DNA of 64,000 bases from Burkholderia cepacia GG4 (GCF_000292915.1 NC_018514.1:2852001-2916000); one strand, 5' to 3'. Counted from the first letter of the stretch, positions 43,645 through 52,291 are shown. Program-made: numbers and translations. The notes: a model not told the origin generated them from the sequence alone.

Positions 43645-44862
43645 TCACATTTCGTCGAAAGGATCGGACGATTTCCGCCCCATGCGCCGACTCCACTCTT
43701 CATAGAAGTGACGCATGCCAACCTCGTCATGGATCTTGTTGTTTTCCACTCGTGCGTGCAGGATGACGGGAGCTTCAGACCGGTCAGACAACGCCATACC
43801 TTGTCCATGCACCCCCATGAGATCTTCCGGGAGATTTCGTCCAAATGGTCCCCAGATTGAGTTGTGCATGCGAACGCGAATTGCGCGTTCTTCCGGAGTG
43901 TCGGCCTTCAGGCCTAGGCCGCGGTATTCGATACACAGCTTGTCCGGCCCAAGAGGGAGCACCGTGTCGATGCGAAATGCAGGGGCGCGAATATTGAAGG
44001 TCGCTCCCGGGAACAGATCAACCAGCGCCCACCGATTGGGCTCCAGGCCGGGCCAGCCGAGGGTTTGTTTCTCGTGCCCCTTCATTGCGTCGTACTTCAG
44101 GGTCATGTCTGTGACTTGTGCATGACCGCCTTCGTAGCTGACGAACTGGCGATCGAAGTACCCGGGTTGCAGCATGCCGGTGACTCGATTGTGATAGTGC
44201 AGGTAGTCGTGATAAAGCTCCGAGTTGGTGTCGTGCCACAGCTTGTAGTTGCTGTCGACGACTGCTCGATGGTAGTGGAATACCTCGAGCGGCTCCGACA
44301 GCATTTCTTCCAGAGGATCGAGAGCTCCGTTCAAATAGTGTTCGAGCGTCGACGCTGAATCGTCGGCGGTCACCCACACGAATCCACCGTATGCAACCTC
44401 AGACCTAAATTCACGAAGCGAAAAATCGCACTTCGAGACACGATCCTGGTAACCATCCTTTTCTCGCGGAATATCTACGCAATTTCCACGTGAGTCGAAT
44501 GCCCATGCGTGAAAAATGCATGTGATGCGCTTCGGTCCACCGGCCGCACTCGGTCCGGCAATAGACCCAGAGGCGTCATGAAGTAACAGATTTCCTCGAT
44601 GTGGGCAGATATTGTTGAAGGCGCGAATCTTATTTTCCTCGTCACGGATGATGATCATGCTGTGGCCACCCGGATGCTCGTAAATACGGTAGTCGAGCGG
44701 TCGCGGCAACTCGCTTTCGTGACAAGCGATCAGCCAACATTTGTCGAAGATCTTTTGTTGTTCCTCCTTGAAGATGCCTTCGTCCGTGTAGATCCTGGGG
44801 TCGACGAATTGTGAGGCGGGGAGTGCTGGTCTCCGGGTCCATTCCGAGCCGTTGCGCGACAT
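43645..44862 (-). CDS. Rieske oxygenase alpha subunit, methanesulfonate monooxygenase (MsmA)-like
   Basis: A 405-residue hydroxylase alpha subunit with AAGGAG before the ATG. The Rieske ligands are C86/H88 (ICPHRGN) and C115/H118 (TCIFHAW), which gives CxHx26CxxH. Usual ring-hydroxylating enzymes have 15-17 residues there; a 26-residue spacer is the published peculiarity of MsmA. The mononuclear iron site is in HDTNSELYHDYLHYHNR (H218 and H222 or H224). It is the first gene of the operon and has a -24/-12 promoter 53-68 bp upstream. Desulfonation of an alkanesulfonate to aldehyde plus sulfite is the inferred reaction; the exact substrate is not shown by the sequence. Confidence 0.88.
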   Translation of the reverse strand: MSRNGSEWTRRPALPASQFVDPRIYTDEGIFKEEQQKIFDKCWLIACHESELPRPLDYRIYEHPGGHSMIIIRDEENKIRAFNNICPHRGNLLLHDASGSIAGPSAAGGPKRITCIFHAWAFDSRGNCVDIPREKDGYQDRVSKCDFSLREFRSEVAYGGFVWVTADDSASTLEHYLNGALDPLEEMLSEPLEVFHYHRAVVDSNYKLWHDTNSELYHDYLHYHNRVTGMLQPGYFDRQFVSYEGGHAQVTDMTLKYDAMKGHEKQTLGWPGLEPNRWALVDLFPGATFNIRAPAFRIDTVLPLGPDKLCIEYRGLGLKADTPEERAIRVRMHNSIWGPFGRNLPEDLMGVHGQGMALSDRSEAPVILHARVENNKIHDEVGMRHFYEEWSRRMGRKSSDPFDEM

Positions 44863-44914
44863 TTCTGCTCCTTATGAGAAAGTGGGGCGGGTGGGTGGTT
44901 TGCGCTTCTGCAAC

Positions 44915-44930
44915 CGCACCTTCCGTGCCA
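44915..44930 (-). promoter_or_regulatory. Sigma-54 (-24/-12) promoter of the oxygenase operon
   Basis: On the minus strand TGGCACGGAAGGTGCG has the GG and GC separated by ten bases. The -24 element TGGCACG is a perfect consensus; the -12 element GTGCG matches TTGCA at three of five. The transcript would start about 40 bases before the alpha subunit ATG. Confidence 0.75.
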
Positions 44931-45037
44931 CTATTCGATGACTAAGGGAAAATGCCGACGTAATGGGAGGTTCGAGTCGCTATCAGTGGCACCCGACAGC
45001 GTTTTTGCAGATCGGGTTGGTTCGCTGACAAATGGCC

Positions 45038-45058
45038 ACTGGGTCAAATTGACCCAGT
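45038..45058. promoter_or_regulatory. Palindromic enhancer (UAS) shared by two sigma-54 promoters
   Basis: A perfect 21-bp inverted repeat with arms ACTGGGTCAA and TTGACCCAGT around one base, part of a longer GGCC...GGCC dyad. Its centre is about 144 bp from the leftward and 154 bp from the rightward predicted transcription starts, a normal distance for sigma-54 activators with Fis-type DNA-binding domains. Confidence 0.75.
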
Positions 45059-45174
45059 TGGCCCATGCTGGCTGGGACTTTTGGATACACCTCGAACTGG
45101 CCCATGCTTCCCAGAGAAGGGTAGGTATTGAGAATGAGCGCTCGACACCGGGCTGTGACCGTCAGGTCCGTATA

Positions 45175-45190
45175 TGGCATGGCAATTGCG
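45175..45190 (+). promoter_or_regulatory. Sigma-54 (-24/-12) promoter of the aldA-like gene
   Basis: TGGCATGGCAATTGCG has GG and GC ten bases apart and matches TGGCACG-N4-TTGCA at ten of twelve defined positions. The leader to the GTG start would be about 150 bases. Confidence 0.75.
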
Positions 45191-45350
45191 GGAACTGGTC
45201 ACCGGCCCGCTGATAACTGCCGCCGAGTTCTAGTGGTTTGGGGTGCGCAGATCTATCAGCGGTCCAATATTCGTAGCGTGAGATGCGCATGACCCTCGCG
45301 ACTAGTGAATGCCGGTGGGCGCAATTCAATACATATCTAAGGAGCATGAG

Positions 45351-46787
45351 GTGACAAAGGAATATCGCAATTTCATTGATGGGGTGTTCTCCACGCGAGC
45401 TCCAGCTTCCAAGGTGGAAGTGCTGAATCCTGCGACCAATGAGACGCTCGGCTACGTGCCGGATTCCGACCGCACCGAAATCGATTTGGCGGTCGATGCG
45501 GCGCGTCGCGCACAAGTTGGCTGGGAGCGTCTTCCGGCCATCCAGCGAGCCAACTACCTTCGCCGCATTTCGAGCAAGGTGAGAGAAAGCAGAGAGCGGC
45601 TGGCGGAGTTGATCACTCGGGAACAGGGCAAAGTGCTGAGCCTTGCCCAAGTTGAGGTGGACTTCACTGCCGACTACATTGATTACATGGCTGAATGGGC
45701 TCGACGCATCGAGGGCGAGGTTCTCATGAGCGATCGCCCGAACGAAACGATCCTGCTGTTGCGCAAGCCAATTGGCGTAGTCGCCGGCATCCTTCCGTGG
45801 AATTTCCCATTCTTTCTGATCGCGCGGAAGCTGGCACCTGCGCTTGTGGCGGGCAACACGATTGTTATCAAGCCGAGCGAGGAAACGCCTCTGAACGCAT
45901 TCGAGTTCGCGAAGCTGGTTGCTGAATGTGACCTACCCCCGGGTGTCTTCAATCTCGTTGGTGGTGGCCGTAACGCCGGCGCAATGCTCACAGGGCATCC
46001 AGGAGTGAATCTCGTCTCGTTCACTGGCAGCGTAAGCACTGGGGTGCATATTATGCGCGCCGCGGCTGAGAATCTGACTCGTGTCAATCTAGAGCTCGGT
46101 GGAAAGGCTCCTGCCATTGTTCTCGCGAGTGCCGATCTGGATTTGGCAGCAAATGCAATTTATCAATCTCGGATTCTGAATTCTGGGCAAGTTTGTAACT
46201 GTGCGGAGCGTGTCTACGTCGAACGGTCTATTGTTCCCGCGTTCACCGAAAAGGTCGTTGCGTTGATGAAGTCTACGACGTTCGGTGATCCCATGGCTGA
46301 TCGAACAGTCACCATGGGGCCACTCGTGAGCGCCGCGCAGCTCTCCAAAGTTGCAGCCGCCGTAGAGCGGGCCCGTGAGCAGGGAGCTCAGGTGGTACTC
46401 GGGGGAAAGGTCGCCAACCGATCTGTGGGGCACCATTACGAGCCTACCGTATTGGCCGATTGCTCGCACGACATGGACATCATGCGTACCGAGACGTTTG
46501 GCCCAGTGCTGCCGATTCAGTCAATTGACTCGCTGGATGAGGCGGTCCGCTATGCAAACGACTCGGAGTACGGACTGACGTCGTCGATCTTTGCCAATGA
46601 TCTGAATGAGGTCATGCACGCTTGCCGAGAATTGAAATTTGGCGAGACCTACGTCAATCGAGAGCATTTTGAAGCGATGCAGGGGTTCCACGCAGGTCGG
46701 CGAAAATCCGGCATTGGCGGTGCCGATGGGAAGCACGGTCTCTACGAGTACATGGAGACGCAGGCGATTTACATGCAGACCAAGTAA
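45351..46787 (+). CDS. aldA: Aldehyde dehydrogenase, AldA (lactaldehyde/glycolaldehyde) type
   Basis: A 478-residue NAD-dependent aldehyde dehydrogenase. It starts with GTG at 45351 with AAGGAGCATGAG in front. It is strikingly like E. coli AldA along its whole length: VEVDFTADYIDYMAEWARR, ILPWNFPFFLIARKLAPAL, LELGGKAPAIVL with the general base Glu, NSGQVCNCAERVYV with the catalytic Cys, and the end EAMQGFHAGRRKSGIGGADG. AldA oxidises lactaldehyde and glycolaldehyde to lactate and glycolate. It has its own sigma-54 promoter divergent from the oxygenase operon, and its product fits the LldD-like enzyme. Confidence 0.92.
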   Translation: MTKEYRNFIDGVFSTRAPASKVEVLNPATNETLGYVPDSDRTEIDLAVDAARRAQVGWERLPAIQRANYLRRISSKVRESRERLAELITREQGKVLSLAQVEVDFTADYIDYMAEWARRIEGEVLMSDRPNETILLLRKPIGVVAGILPWNFPFFLIARKLAPALVAGNTIVIKPSEETPLNAFEFAKLVAECDLPPGVFNLVGGGRNAGAMLTGHPGVNLVSFTGSVSTGVHIMRAAAENLTRVNLELGGKAPAIVLASADLDLAANAIYQSRILNSGQVCNCAERVYVERSIVPAFTEKVVALMKSTTFGDPMADRTVTMGPLVSAAQLSKVAAAVERAREQGAQVVLGGKVANRSVGHHYEPTVLADCSHDMDIMRTETFGPVLPIQSIDSLDEAVRYANDSEYGLTSSIFANDLNEVMHACRELKFGETYVNREHFEAMQGFHAGRRKSGIGGADGKHGLYEYMETQAIYMQTK

Positions 46788-47296
46788 ATCATTAGAGAAT
46801 GTGGCGAAAGAGCATTGTTGCAGCAATGTTCTTTCGCATCGAATCACTTTCTAATTTGCAGTTTTTCAATTCAGAGCCTGTCGATCGCAACCACAGCGAG
46901 CGCGATGGTTCCTATTTTTGAACGTTGAATCGCGATCTGTGCGATGAGCACGAGGATCACTATGGTCGGGCAGGTGCCTACGGTCTGCGATCGTGTGTAG
47001 AAATTGCCTAACTGTTCATCAGCCTACGGTCGACATCACGAGCAGCGCTTGGATCGCGAACTACTGCGCTTGCTAGAGGAGGCTCCGAGCGGGCGCCGCT
47101 TGGCTATCAAAGCCATAGGAAAACGCCCGCTCAAGACCTTGCGCCAATGCCGAAGGCGTGGCGCGAGTCGGGGTTTTCCCGGCAACTTTTGTTCGATTGC
47201 AGCTTTTCTTGCGCGAAACTTACGTCGCTCGAAATTCGAGAATCAATTGATGTCAGTGCGGGCTTTAATGTGTCGACCCACATATAGGAGACACAC
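46788..47296. other. Gap with a terminator-like hairpin, no gene seen
   Basis: After the AldA gene there is one strong hairpin (46804-46837). The remainder has only shadow-like short frames. It separates the sulfonate module from the SGNH lipoprotein. Confidence 0.5.
46804..46837. terminator. Hairpin after the aldA-like gene
   Basis: A 14-bp stem (GCGAAAGAGCATTG with CAATGTTCTTTCGC, one G-U pair) and a 6-base loop TTGCAG. It is 16 bp after the stop codon. No T-tract follows, but the position suits transcription termination. Confidence 0.55.
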
Positions 47297-48586
47297 ATGT
47301 GTAAGTTTAGTTCGATTCTTGCGTTAGCCTTATCACTGTTCCTGACGGCTTGTGGCGGTGACGGCGATGTATCGAGTGCAGCTTCGCAGCCGAGCTTTGA
47401 AGTTGCCGCGTTCGTAGCTCCACAAAGTGATTTTCTCGAGCCCACAGGTTTTGCCGGCCAAACGCCGCCATTTCCGCAATTCAAAGATCAGACGATAAGG
47501 CAGATTGCACATCTCTCCACCGGCGGTACGGCGATAAAGATCAAGTTCTCGAATCAGTTTGGGGTTGAGCCGCTTACCCTTGACAGGGTTCACATCGCAC
47601 GAAATCTTGGTAATGGAAATATTGATCCGTCCACGGACAAACCGCTGACGTTCTCGGGTAGAGACGCGGTCACTATTCCGGCGGGTGCAGACGTCTACAG
47701 TGACGAAATTCCCTACCAGACCGAACGTCTATCCGACATCTCGGTGAGCATGTATATGAAAAGTGCGACTATTCGCACTGGTCGGAGGTTCTCAACAACA
47801 ACGACATATCTCGGATCTGGTGATCTTACATCATCGGCGACGATCCCAAATTCAGCGAAGCTGACGTCGCTGTATTACATGTCACAGGTAATTGTGAGTC
47901 GGGAGAAAAAGCTCAATGTTGTCGTTGCGTTCGGGGATTCGATTACCGAAGGTGGTGGCAGCACTGCCGATGCATACAATTCTTGGCCTGATCAATTGTC
48001 GAAGATTGCTAGCTCAGATTTTGACGTTTCTGTCGTTAATGCAGGTCTCGGGGGTAATCGATGGGTAAAGAATGCGCTTGGTCCGTGCGGCCTGTGCAGA
48101 CTTGATCGAGACGTATTGTCCGTGCCTGGTGTTACTCATGTCATCATGGCGCTGGGCGTAAATGACATTGGACTTGGGTACTACTATTCAAATGCATTTA
48201 AGGATTCGAGTCAGTTGGTAACTGCAGGACAGATTATAGATGCTATTCAGGAGGCCGTTGATCGAGCTAAGGCGAAAGGGTTGAAGGTGTATCTCGGTAC
48301 AATTACGCCGTTCAAAGGGACGTACTATTACACTTCGGGGCAGTCAAACGAGATTCCATATGGGTCCAGCGTGCCTTACAACGGTGAGCAAGTTCGCCAA
48401 GATGTGAATGCGTTCATAAGGGCGAACAAGACAATCGATGGAGTAATTGATTTCGATAAGACGATGCAGGACCCCACGGATCCACAGAAAGCACTTGCTA
48501 TTTGGACGTTCGATGGCACTCTGCACCCGAATGATGTTGGATATGCACACATGGCAGAAGCGGTTGATGTCAATATTCTCCGCTGA
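47297..48586 (+). CDS. SGNH/GDSL-family hydrolase lipoprotein
   Basis: A 429-residue exported hydrolase with AGGAG before the ATG. The N-terminus MCKFSSILALALSLFLTACG is a lipoprotein signal with lipobox LTAC. The SGNH blocks are VAFGDSITEGGGST (Ser nucleophile near residue 219), the Gly in VNAGLGGNRW, ALGVNDIG (Asn), and the C-terminal DGTLHPNDVGYAHM with the Asp/His pair. An extra N-terminal beta domain (residues 70-190) binds carbohydrate in related proteins. It could be a secreted esterase acting on plant polysaccharide or lipid esters. It stands alone. Confidence 0.9.
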   Translation: MCKFSSILALALSLFLTACGGDGDVSSAASQPSFEVAAFVAPQSDFLEPTGFAGQTPPFPQFKDQTIRQIAHLSTGGTAIKIKFSNQFGVEPLTLDRVHIARNLGNGNIDPSTDKPLTFSGRDAVTIPAGADVYSDEIPYQTERLSDISVSMYMKSATIRTGRRFSTTTTYLGSGDLTSSATIPNSAKLTSLYYMSQVIVSREKKLNVVVAFGDSITEGGGSTADAYNSWPDQLSKIASSDFDVSVVNAGLGGNRWVKNALGPCGLCRLDRDVLSVPGVTHVIMALGVNDIGLGYYYSNAFKDSSQLVTAGQIIDAIQEAVDRAKAKGLKVYLGTITPFKGTYYYTSGQSNEIPYGSSVPYNGEQVRQDVNAFIRANKTIDGVIDFDKTMQDPTDPQKALAIWTFDGTLHPNDVGYAHMAEAVDVNILR

Positions 48587-48876
48587 TGAGGGTTTTCATG
48601 CGGGATTCCGATTAAAATCGATTGGAGTGTGCGTTGGAATCTCGCGTGATACAAATATTTAAGCTCGTGCGTAGTATTTAAATTCTGAGACAACGTTATG
48701 GCATGGACGATCTTCGGACACTTATGCTGAGCGGGCGGTTGTGGCATCGTAAGACAAGTTTGAAATTTCCTTGATGGGCGGTGTATTAGTTGGGTGGAGT
48801 GCGCGGGGAGGGGATATTATATTGTAAATACTCTCCTGCGGAAACGGATTCGCTGATATTTGAGAAGAGGTATCCC

Positions 48877-49731
48877 ATGGAAGTACCAATGACGCTTCCT
48901 GAGGGTTGGGTCCAACTGGCGCAACCATCACCGTGGCGCGGGTTGCATGTCAACCACATGGTGGCGACAAGCTATGAAAGTGAGTTTGTTACTCCTGCTG
49001 TAATTATCTCTTATATCCGACGGGCAGCGCGATGCTGCGAATATCGAGAGAAAAACGGGCGTTGGGCGGAAATGGGAATCGGCGCTGGAACAGTTTGCTG
49101 CTTGCCATTCGATTATGAAGGCAGAACCAGGTGGGAAGGTGACGCGGAAGCAATTAATTTGTATGTCGATTTTTCTTGGTTGAGAGGATGTGCCAGTGCA
49201 GATCTTCGACTGTTCGATCAACCGATTTTCGGTTTGAACGACAAAATTTCTCAGGTGCTTATCGGAGATATTTACAAAGATAACCAATTGGGAGCCCCAA
49301 GTGGTCTTTCGTATTCTGAATCGATGGTATTGGCGCTGCTGCATCGGTTGGATGCAAAATCGTCGCAGCGGCCTATTGTAAGGGTGAGTGAAGATTCTCG
49401 CATAGTAAGTCTGGTAATTGATTATATTCACGATAATTTTCAAGAATCATTATCCATAGAAAATATGGCTCGTGCGACAGGGTATGAGGGAAGTTTGTAT
49501 GCATTTTTTCGACTCATCAAACGCCATACAGGAAAAACTCCTCACCAGTATATACTGGAGGTGCGACTTGAGAAGGCAAAAAACCGTCTTATCAAGGGGG
49601 GCGCTACTGTTACTGATGTGGCACTGTCCTGCGGATTTAATAACATCGGACATTTTGCGACAGCATTCAAACGTCATTGGGGAGTTAGGCCATCGGAAGT
49701 TCTCAGAAGTAGTTTAAAAAGTACACCATGA
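48877..49731 (+). CDS. AraC-family transcriptional regulator
   Basis: A 284-residue regulator read from the ATG at 48877 (MEVPMTLPEGWVQLAQPSPW), which has GAGG upstream. The C-terminal 100 residues form the two AraC helix-turn-helix units: SLSIENMARATGYEGSLYAF and ATVTDVALSCGFNNIGHFAT followed by FKRHWGVRPSEVL. The N-terminal sensing domain is unusual in its sequence and has no recognisable ligand pattern. GC is low, as in nearby island DNA. Targets unknown; the SGNH lipoprotein upstream is one candidate. Confidence 0.88.
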   Translation: MEVPMTLPEGWVQLAQPSPWRGLHVNHMVATSYESEFVTPAVIISYIRRAARCCEYREKNGRWAEMGIGAGTVCCLPFDYEGRTRWEGDAEAINLYVDFSWLRGCASADLRLFDQPIFGLNDKISQVLIGDIYKDNQLGAPSGLSYSESMVLALLHRLDAKSSQRPIVRVSEDSRIVSLVIDYIHDNFQESLSIENMARATGYEGSLYAFFRLIKRHTGKTPHQYILEVRLEKAKNRLIKGGATVTDVALSCGFNNIGHFATAFKRHWGVRPSEVLRSSLKSTP

Positions 49732-49999
49732 TTGCGTGGGCCGATCGGAAGCGAACTGGGACTGCTTCGATCCTGAATGTATTGGATGGGCATAGGCAAA
49801 GCATGCAGCTACCAATGCGCTAACGATAAGGATTGAATGCATCGAGTGGGAGTGTTCATGCCGGTGTGTAAAGTTTGTGCCGACTGGTCGCAAGATCAAT
49901 TTCTCTTGGAGTGTTCGAGCGCTGCGAACGAATTTCCGGACATGCGTCGCGCAAGTCTGCGAACCATCGCACGTTGGCATGATGGATAACCTTTACCAC

Positions 50000-50028
50000 T
50001 TGACAAGGAAATTCGGCGCACCTACATT
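50000..50028 (+). promoter_or_regulatory. Orphan sigma-70 promoter
   Basis: TTGACA (50000-50005), a 17-bp spacer and TACATT (50023-50028), with an operator starting 7 bp after it. It is the same design as at 27818-27863 but leads to no intact gene of that module. Confidence 0.7.
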
Positions 50029-50035
50029 CGAATAA

Positions 50036-50049
50036 ACCAACTAGTTGGT
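50036..50049. promoter_or_regulatory. Palindromic operator ACCAACTAGTTGGT, third copy
   Basis: A perfect 14-bp palindrome. Its 12-bp core is identical to that at 27852-27863. It overlaps the predicted transcription start of the orphan promoter. Confidence 0.7.
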
Positions 50050-50321
50050 AGGGTTGTCAGTTGAGGCGACCAACGACAACAAGGAGACATGCATGGGACA
50101 GGATATGCGCAGCCCCGCAGTTGGCGCGTCGCCAGCCATAAGAACACGATACTTGCCAGTCTGGTGTGCATTGATGCACGAGCGGCCCAGTTTTAGCGGT
50201 GGTGCCAGCAAGCCGGCCTGCAACCGCTGAATACCCAATACATCCCCGATTCCATCAGCGGTATCCACCGTGATGCGGTACTGCACCGCAGTGCCACCCC
50301 CACTACTCGTGAGTTTGTGCG

Positions 50322-52244
50322 ATGGCTACACAAAAACCTAACATATTTGACGAAATGCATACCCGTTCCCTGACGGATCCCGAAGGCTTTTGGGATGAGG
50401 CGGCGCAGGGGATCAGCTGGTACAAGCCGTGGACCAAGGTGCTAGACGATAGCAACGCGCCGTTCTACCGTTGGTTCGTGGGTGGAGAGCTCAACACCTG
50501 CTACAACGCGGTGGATCGGCATGTGGAGGATGGGTGTGGTGCTCAGGCGGCAATCATCTATGACAGCCCAGTCACTGACACTGTACAGACTATCACCTAC
50601 GCCGAACTGCAAGATCTTGTGGCGCACTTTGCGGGTGCGCTGAGGGCTCAGGGTGTGGAAAAGGGCGATCGGGTACTGCTCTACATGCCCATGATCCCGC
50701 AGTCGGTGGTCGCCATGCTGGCCTGTGCCAGGCTGGGAGCCGTCCATTCGGTGGTGTTTGGCGGCTTTGCACCGAACGAACTCGCGACCCGCATCGACGA
50801 CGCCACACCCAAGGTAATCGTCGCCGCGTCCTGCGGTATCGAGCCGAATCGGGTCGTGGAGTACAAGCCCATGCTTGACGCCGCCATCGACCAGGCTGAA
50901 CACAAGCCGGACGGCGTCATTGTTTTCCAGCGTCCGCAGGCCATCGCGCCGATGGTCGACGGCCGCGACATTGACTGGAACACGGCGGTGGCGCAAGCAT
51001 TGCCGGCGGATTGTGTACCTGTGAGGGCGACCGATCCGCTCTATATCCTCTACACGTCCGGCACCACTGGGCAGCCCAAGGGCGTGGTGCGGGACAACGG
51101 TGGCCACGCGGTGGCTTTGCGCTGGACCATGGAGTACTTCTACGACGTGCAACCCGGCGAGGTCTATTGGGCCGCGTCGGATGTGGGTTGGGTTGTGGGG
51201 CATTCCTACATTGTTTACGGGCCCTTGCTGGCCGGTTGCACCACTGTGGTCTTTGAAGGAAAGCCGGTGGGCACGCCCGATGCCGGAACCTTTTGGCGTG
51301 TGATCGCCCAGCACAAAGTCACCACACTCTTCACGGCTCCCACCGCATTCCGCGCCATCAAGCGCGAGGATCCGGACGCCAGGCATCTCGGGAAGCACGA
51401 CCTGTCACATTTCCGCGCTTTGTTCTTGGCGGGTGAGCGTTCTGATCCCGACACCTTGCGCTGGGCGGAGGACAACCTCAAGGTGCCGGTGATTGACCAC
51501 TGGTGGCAGACCGAAACCGGGTGGGCGGTTGCTGGAAATCCGCTGGGCGTGCACCTATTCCCGATTAAGTACGGTTCCGCGGCGCGCGCGATGCCGGGTT
51601 GGGATGTGAGGGTGCTGAATGGAAATCAGGATGACGTGCCGCGCGGCGACATCGGCGCTTTGTGTGTGAAGCTGCCGTTGCCGCCAGGCGCCTTGCCTAC
51701 ACTGTGGAACGCGGACGAGCGCTTCAAAAAATCCTATCTCCACGCTTACTCTGGCTACTACCAGACGGGAGACGCAGGTTTCATCGATGAGGACGGCTAT
51801 GTCCACGTCATGGCACGAACCGACGACATCATCAACGTCGCCGGCCACCGCCTGTCGACTGGCGCCATGGAAGAAGTGCTGGCCAACCACAAGGACGTCG
51901 CCGAATGCGCAGTGATCGGAGTGGCCGACGGGCTGAAAGGCCAGGTACCACTGGGTTTCCTGTGCCTCAAGGTGGGCGTCATGCGCCCCCACGAAGAGAT
52001 CGTGAAGGAAGTAGTCCAACTTGTGCGTGAGCAAATAGGCCCGGTCGCCGACTTCAAGCGTGCCGTGGTGGTTGACCGTCTTCCGAAGACTCGCTCGGGA
52101 AAGATCCTGCGCGGCACCATGCAGAAGATCGCTAATGGTGAGGAATACAAGACACCCGCCACTATCGACGACCCGGAAGTTTTGCCGGAGATCAGCAAGG
52201 CATTGCACAGCGGGGGGTATTCCAAGAGTGGAGTTCCTAAGTAG
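50322..52244 (+). CDS. prpE: Propionyl/acetyl-CoA synthetase, PrpE type
   Basis: A 640-residue acyl-CoA synthetase of the PrpE branch of the acetyl-CoA synthetase family, activating short-chain acids with ATP and CoA. Motifs: ILYTSGTTGQPKGVVRDNGG (AMP-binding P-loop, about residue 243), the A5 region DHWWQTETGWAV, GYYQTGDAGFIDEDGY, and RTDDIINVAGHRLSTGAMEE. The acylation-site lysine is in RLPKTRSGKILRG near the C-terminus. The ATG at 50322 lacks a strong Shine-Dalgarno. The DNA upstream is a junction, so the gene may have arrived with a different segment. It is not clearly part of the sulfonate module. Confidence 0.92.
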   Translation: MATQKPNIFDEMHTRSLTDPEGFWDEAAQGISWYKPWTKVLDDSNAPFYRWFVGGELNTCYNAVDRHVEDGCGAQAAIIYDSPVTDTVQTITYAELQDLVAHFAGALRAQGVEKGDRVLLYMPMIPQSVVAMLACARLGAVHSVVFGGFAPNELATRIDDATPKVIVAASCGIEPNRVVEYKPMLDAAIDQAEHKPDGVIVFQRPQAIAPMVDGRDIDWNTAVAQALPADCVPVRATDPLYILYTSGTTGQPKGVVRDNGGHAVALRWTMEYFYDVQPGEVYWAASDVGWVVGHSYIVYGPLLAGCTTVVFEGKPVGTPDAGTFWRVIAQHKVTTLFTAPTAFRAIKREDPDARHLGKHDLSHFRALFLAGERSDPDTLRWAEDNLKVPVIDHWWQTETGWAVAGNPLGVHLFPIKYGSAARAMPGWDVRVLNGNQDDVPRGDIGALCVKLPLPPGALPTLWNADERFKKSYLHAYSGYYQTGDAGFIDEDGYVHVMARTDDIINVAGHRLSTGAMEEVLANHKDVAECAVIGVADGLKGQVPLGFLCLKVGVMRPHEEIVKEVVQLVREQIGPVADFKRAVVVDRLPKTRSGKILRGTMQKIANGEEYKTPATIDDPEVLPEISKALHSGGYSKSGVPK

Positions 52245-52291
52245 TCCTTTCGGTATGCTTCCCGCGTCCTCCTGGATGGGGGAAGGCGCGT

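Larger units (their letters stand above)
44863..45350. other. Divergent regulatory region between the oxygenase and AldA genes
   Basis: No gene. It holds two -24/-12 promoters pointing outwards (44915-44930 and 45175-45190) and a central palindrome (45038-45058). A direct repeat with core TGGCCCATGCT starts near 45059 and again near 45098. Confidence 0.8.
49732..50321. other. Gap with an orphan promoter-operator and a junction
   Basis: The first 260 bp have no visible gene. Then come a consensus promoter (50000-50028), the ACCAACTAGTTGGT operator and a ribosome site with ATG at 50094, followed by a reading frame of only 46 codons (MGQDMRSPAVGASPAIRTRY...). The sequence from about 50120 has no kin in the operator-bearing genes at 27-32 kb. 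This looks like a gene start cut off by a deletion or insertion. Confidence 0.55.

Noticed and set aside
44899..44912. Another GC-N10-CC match as alternative sigma-54 promoter for the oxygenase operon
   Set aside because: Outside the GG and GC dinucleotides it does not fit the -24/-12 consensus; 44915-44930 has a perfect -24 element.
45162..45650. 162-codon minus frame in the divergent promoter region
   Set aside because: It overlaps the aldA-like gene and the sigma-54 signals and has no family pattern.
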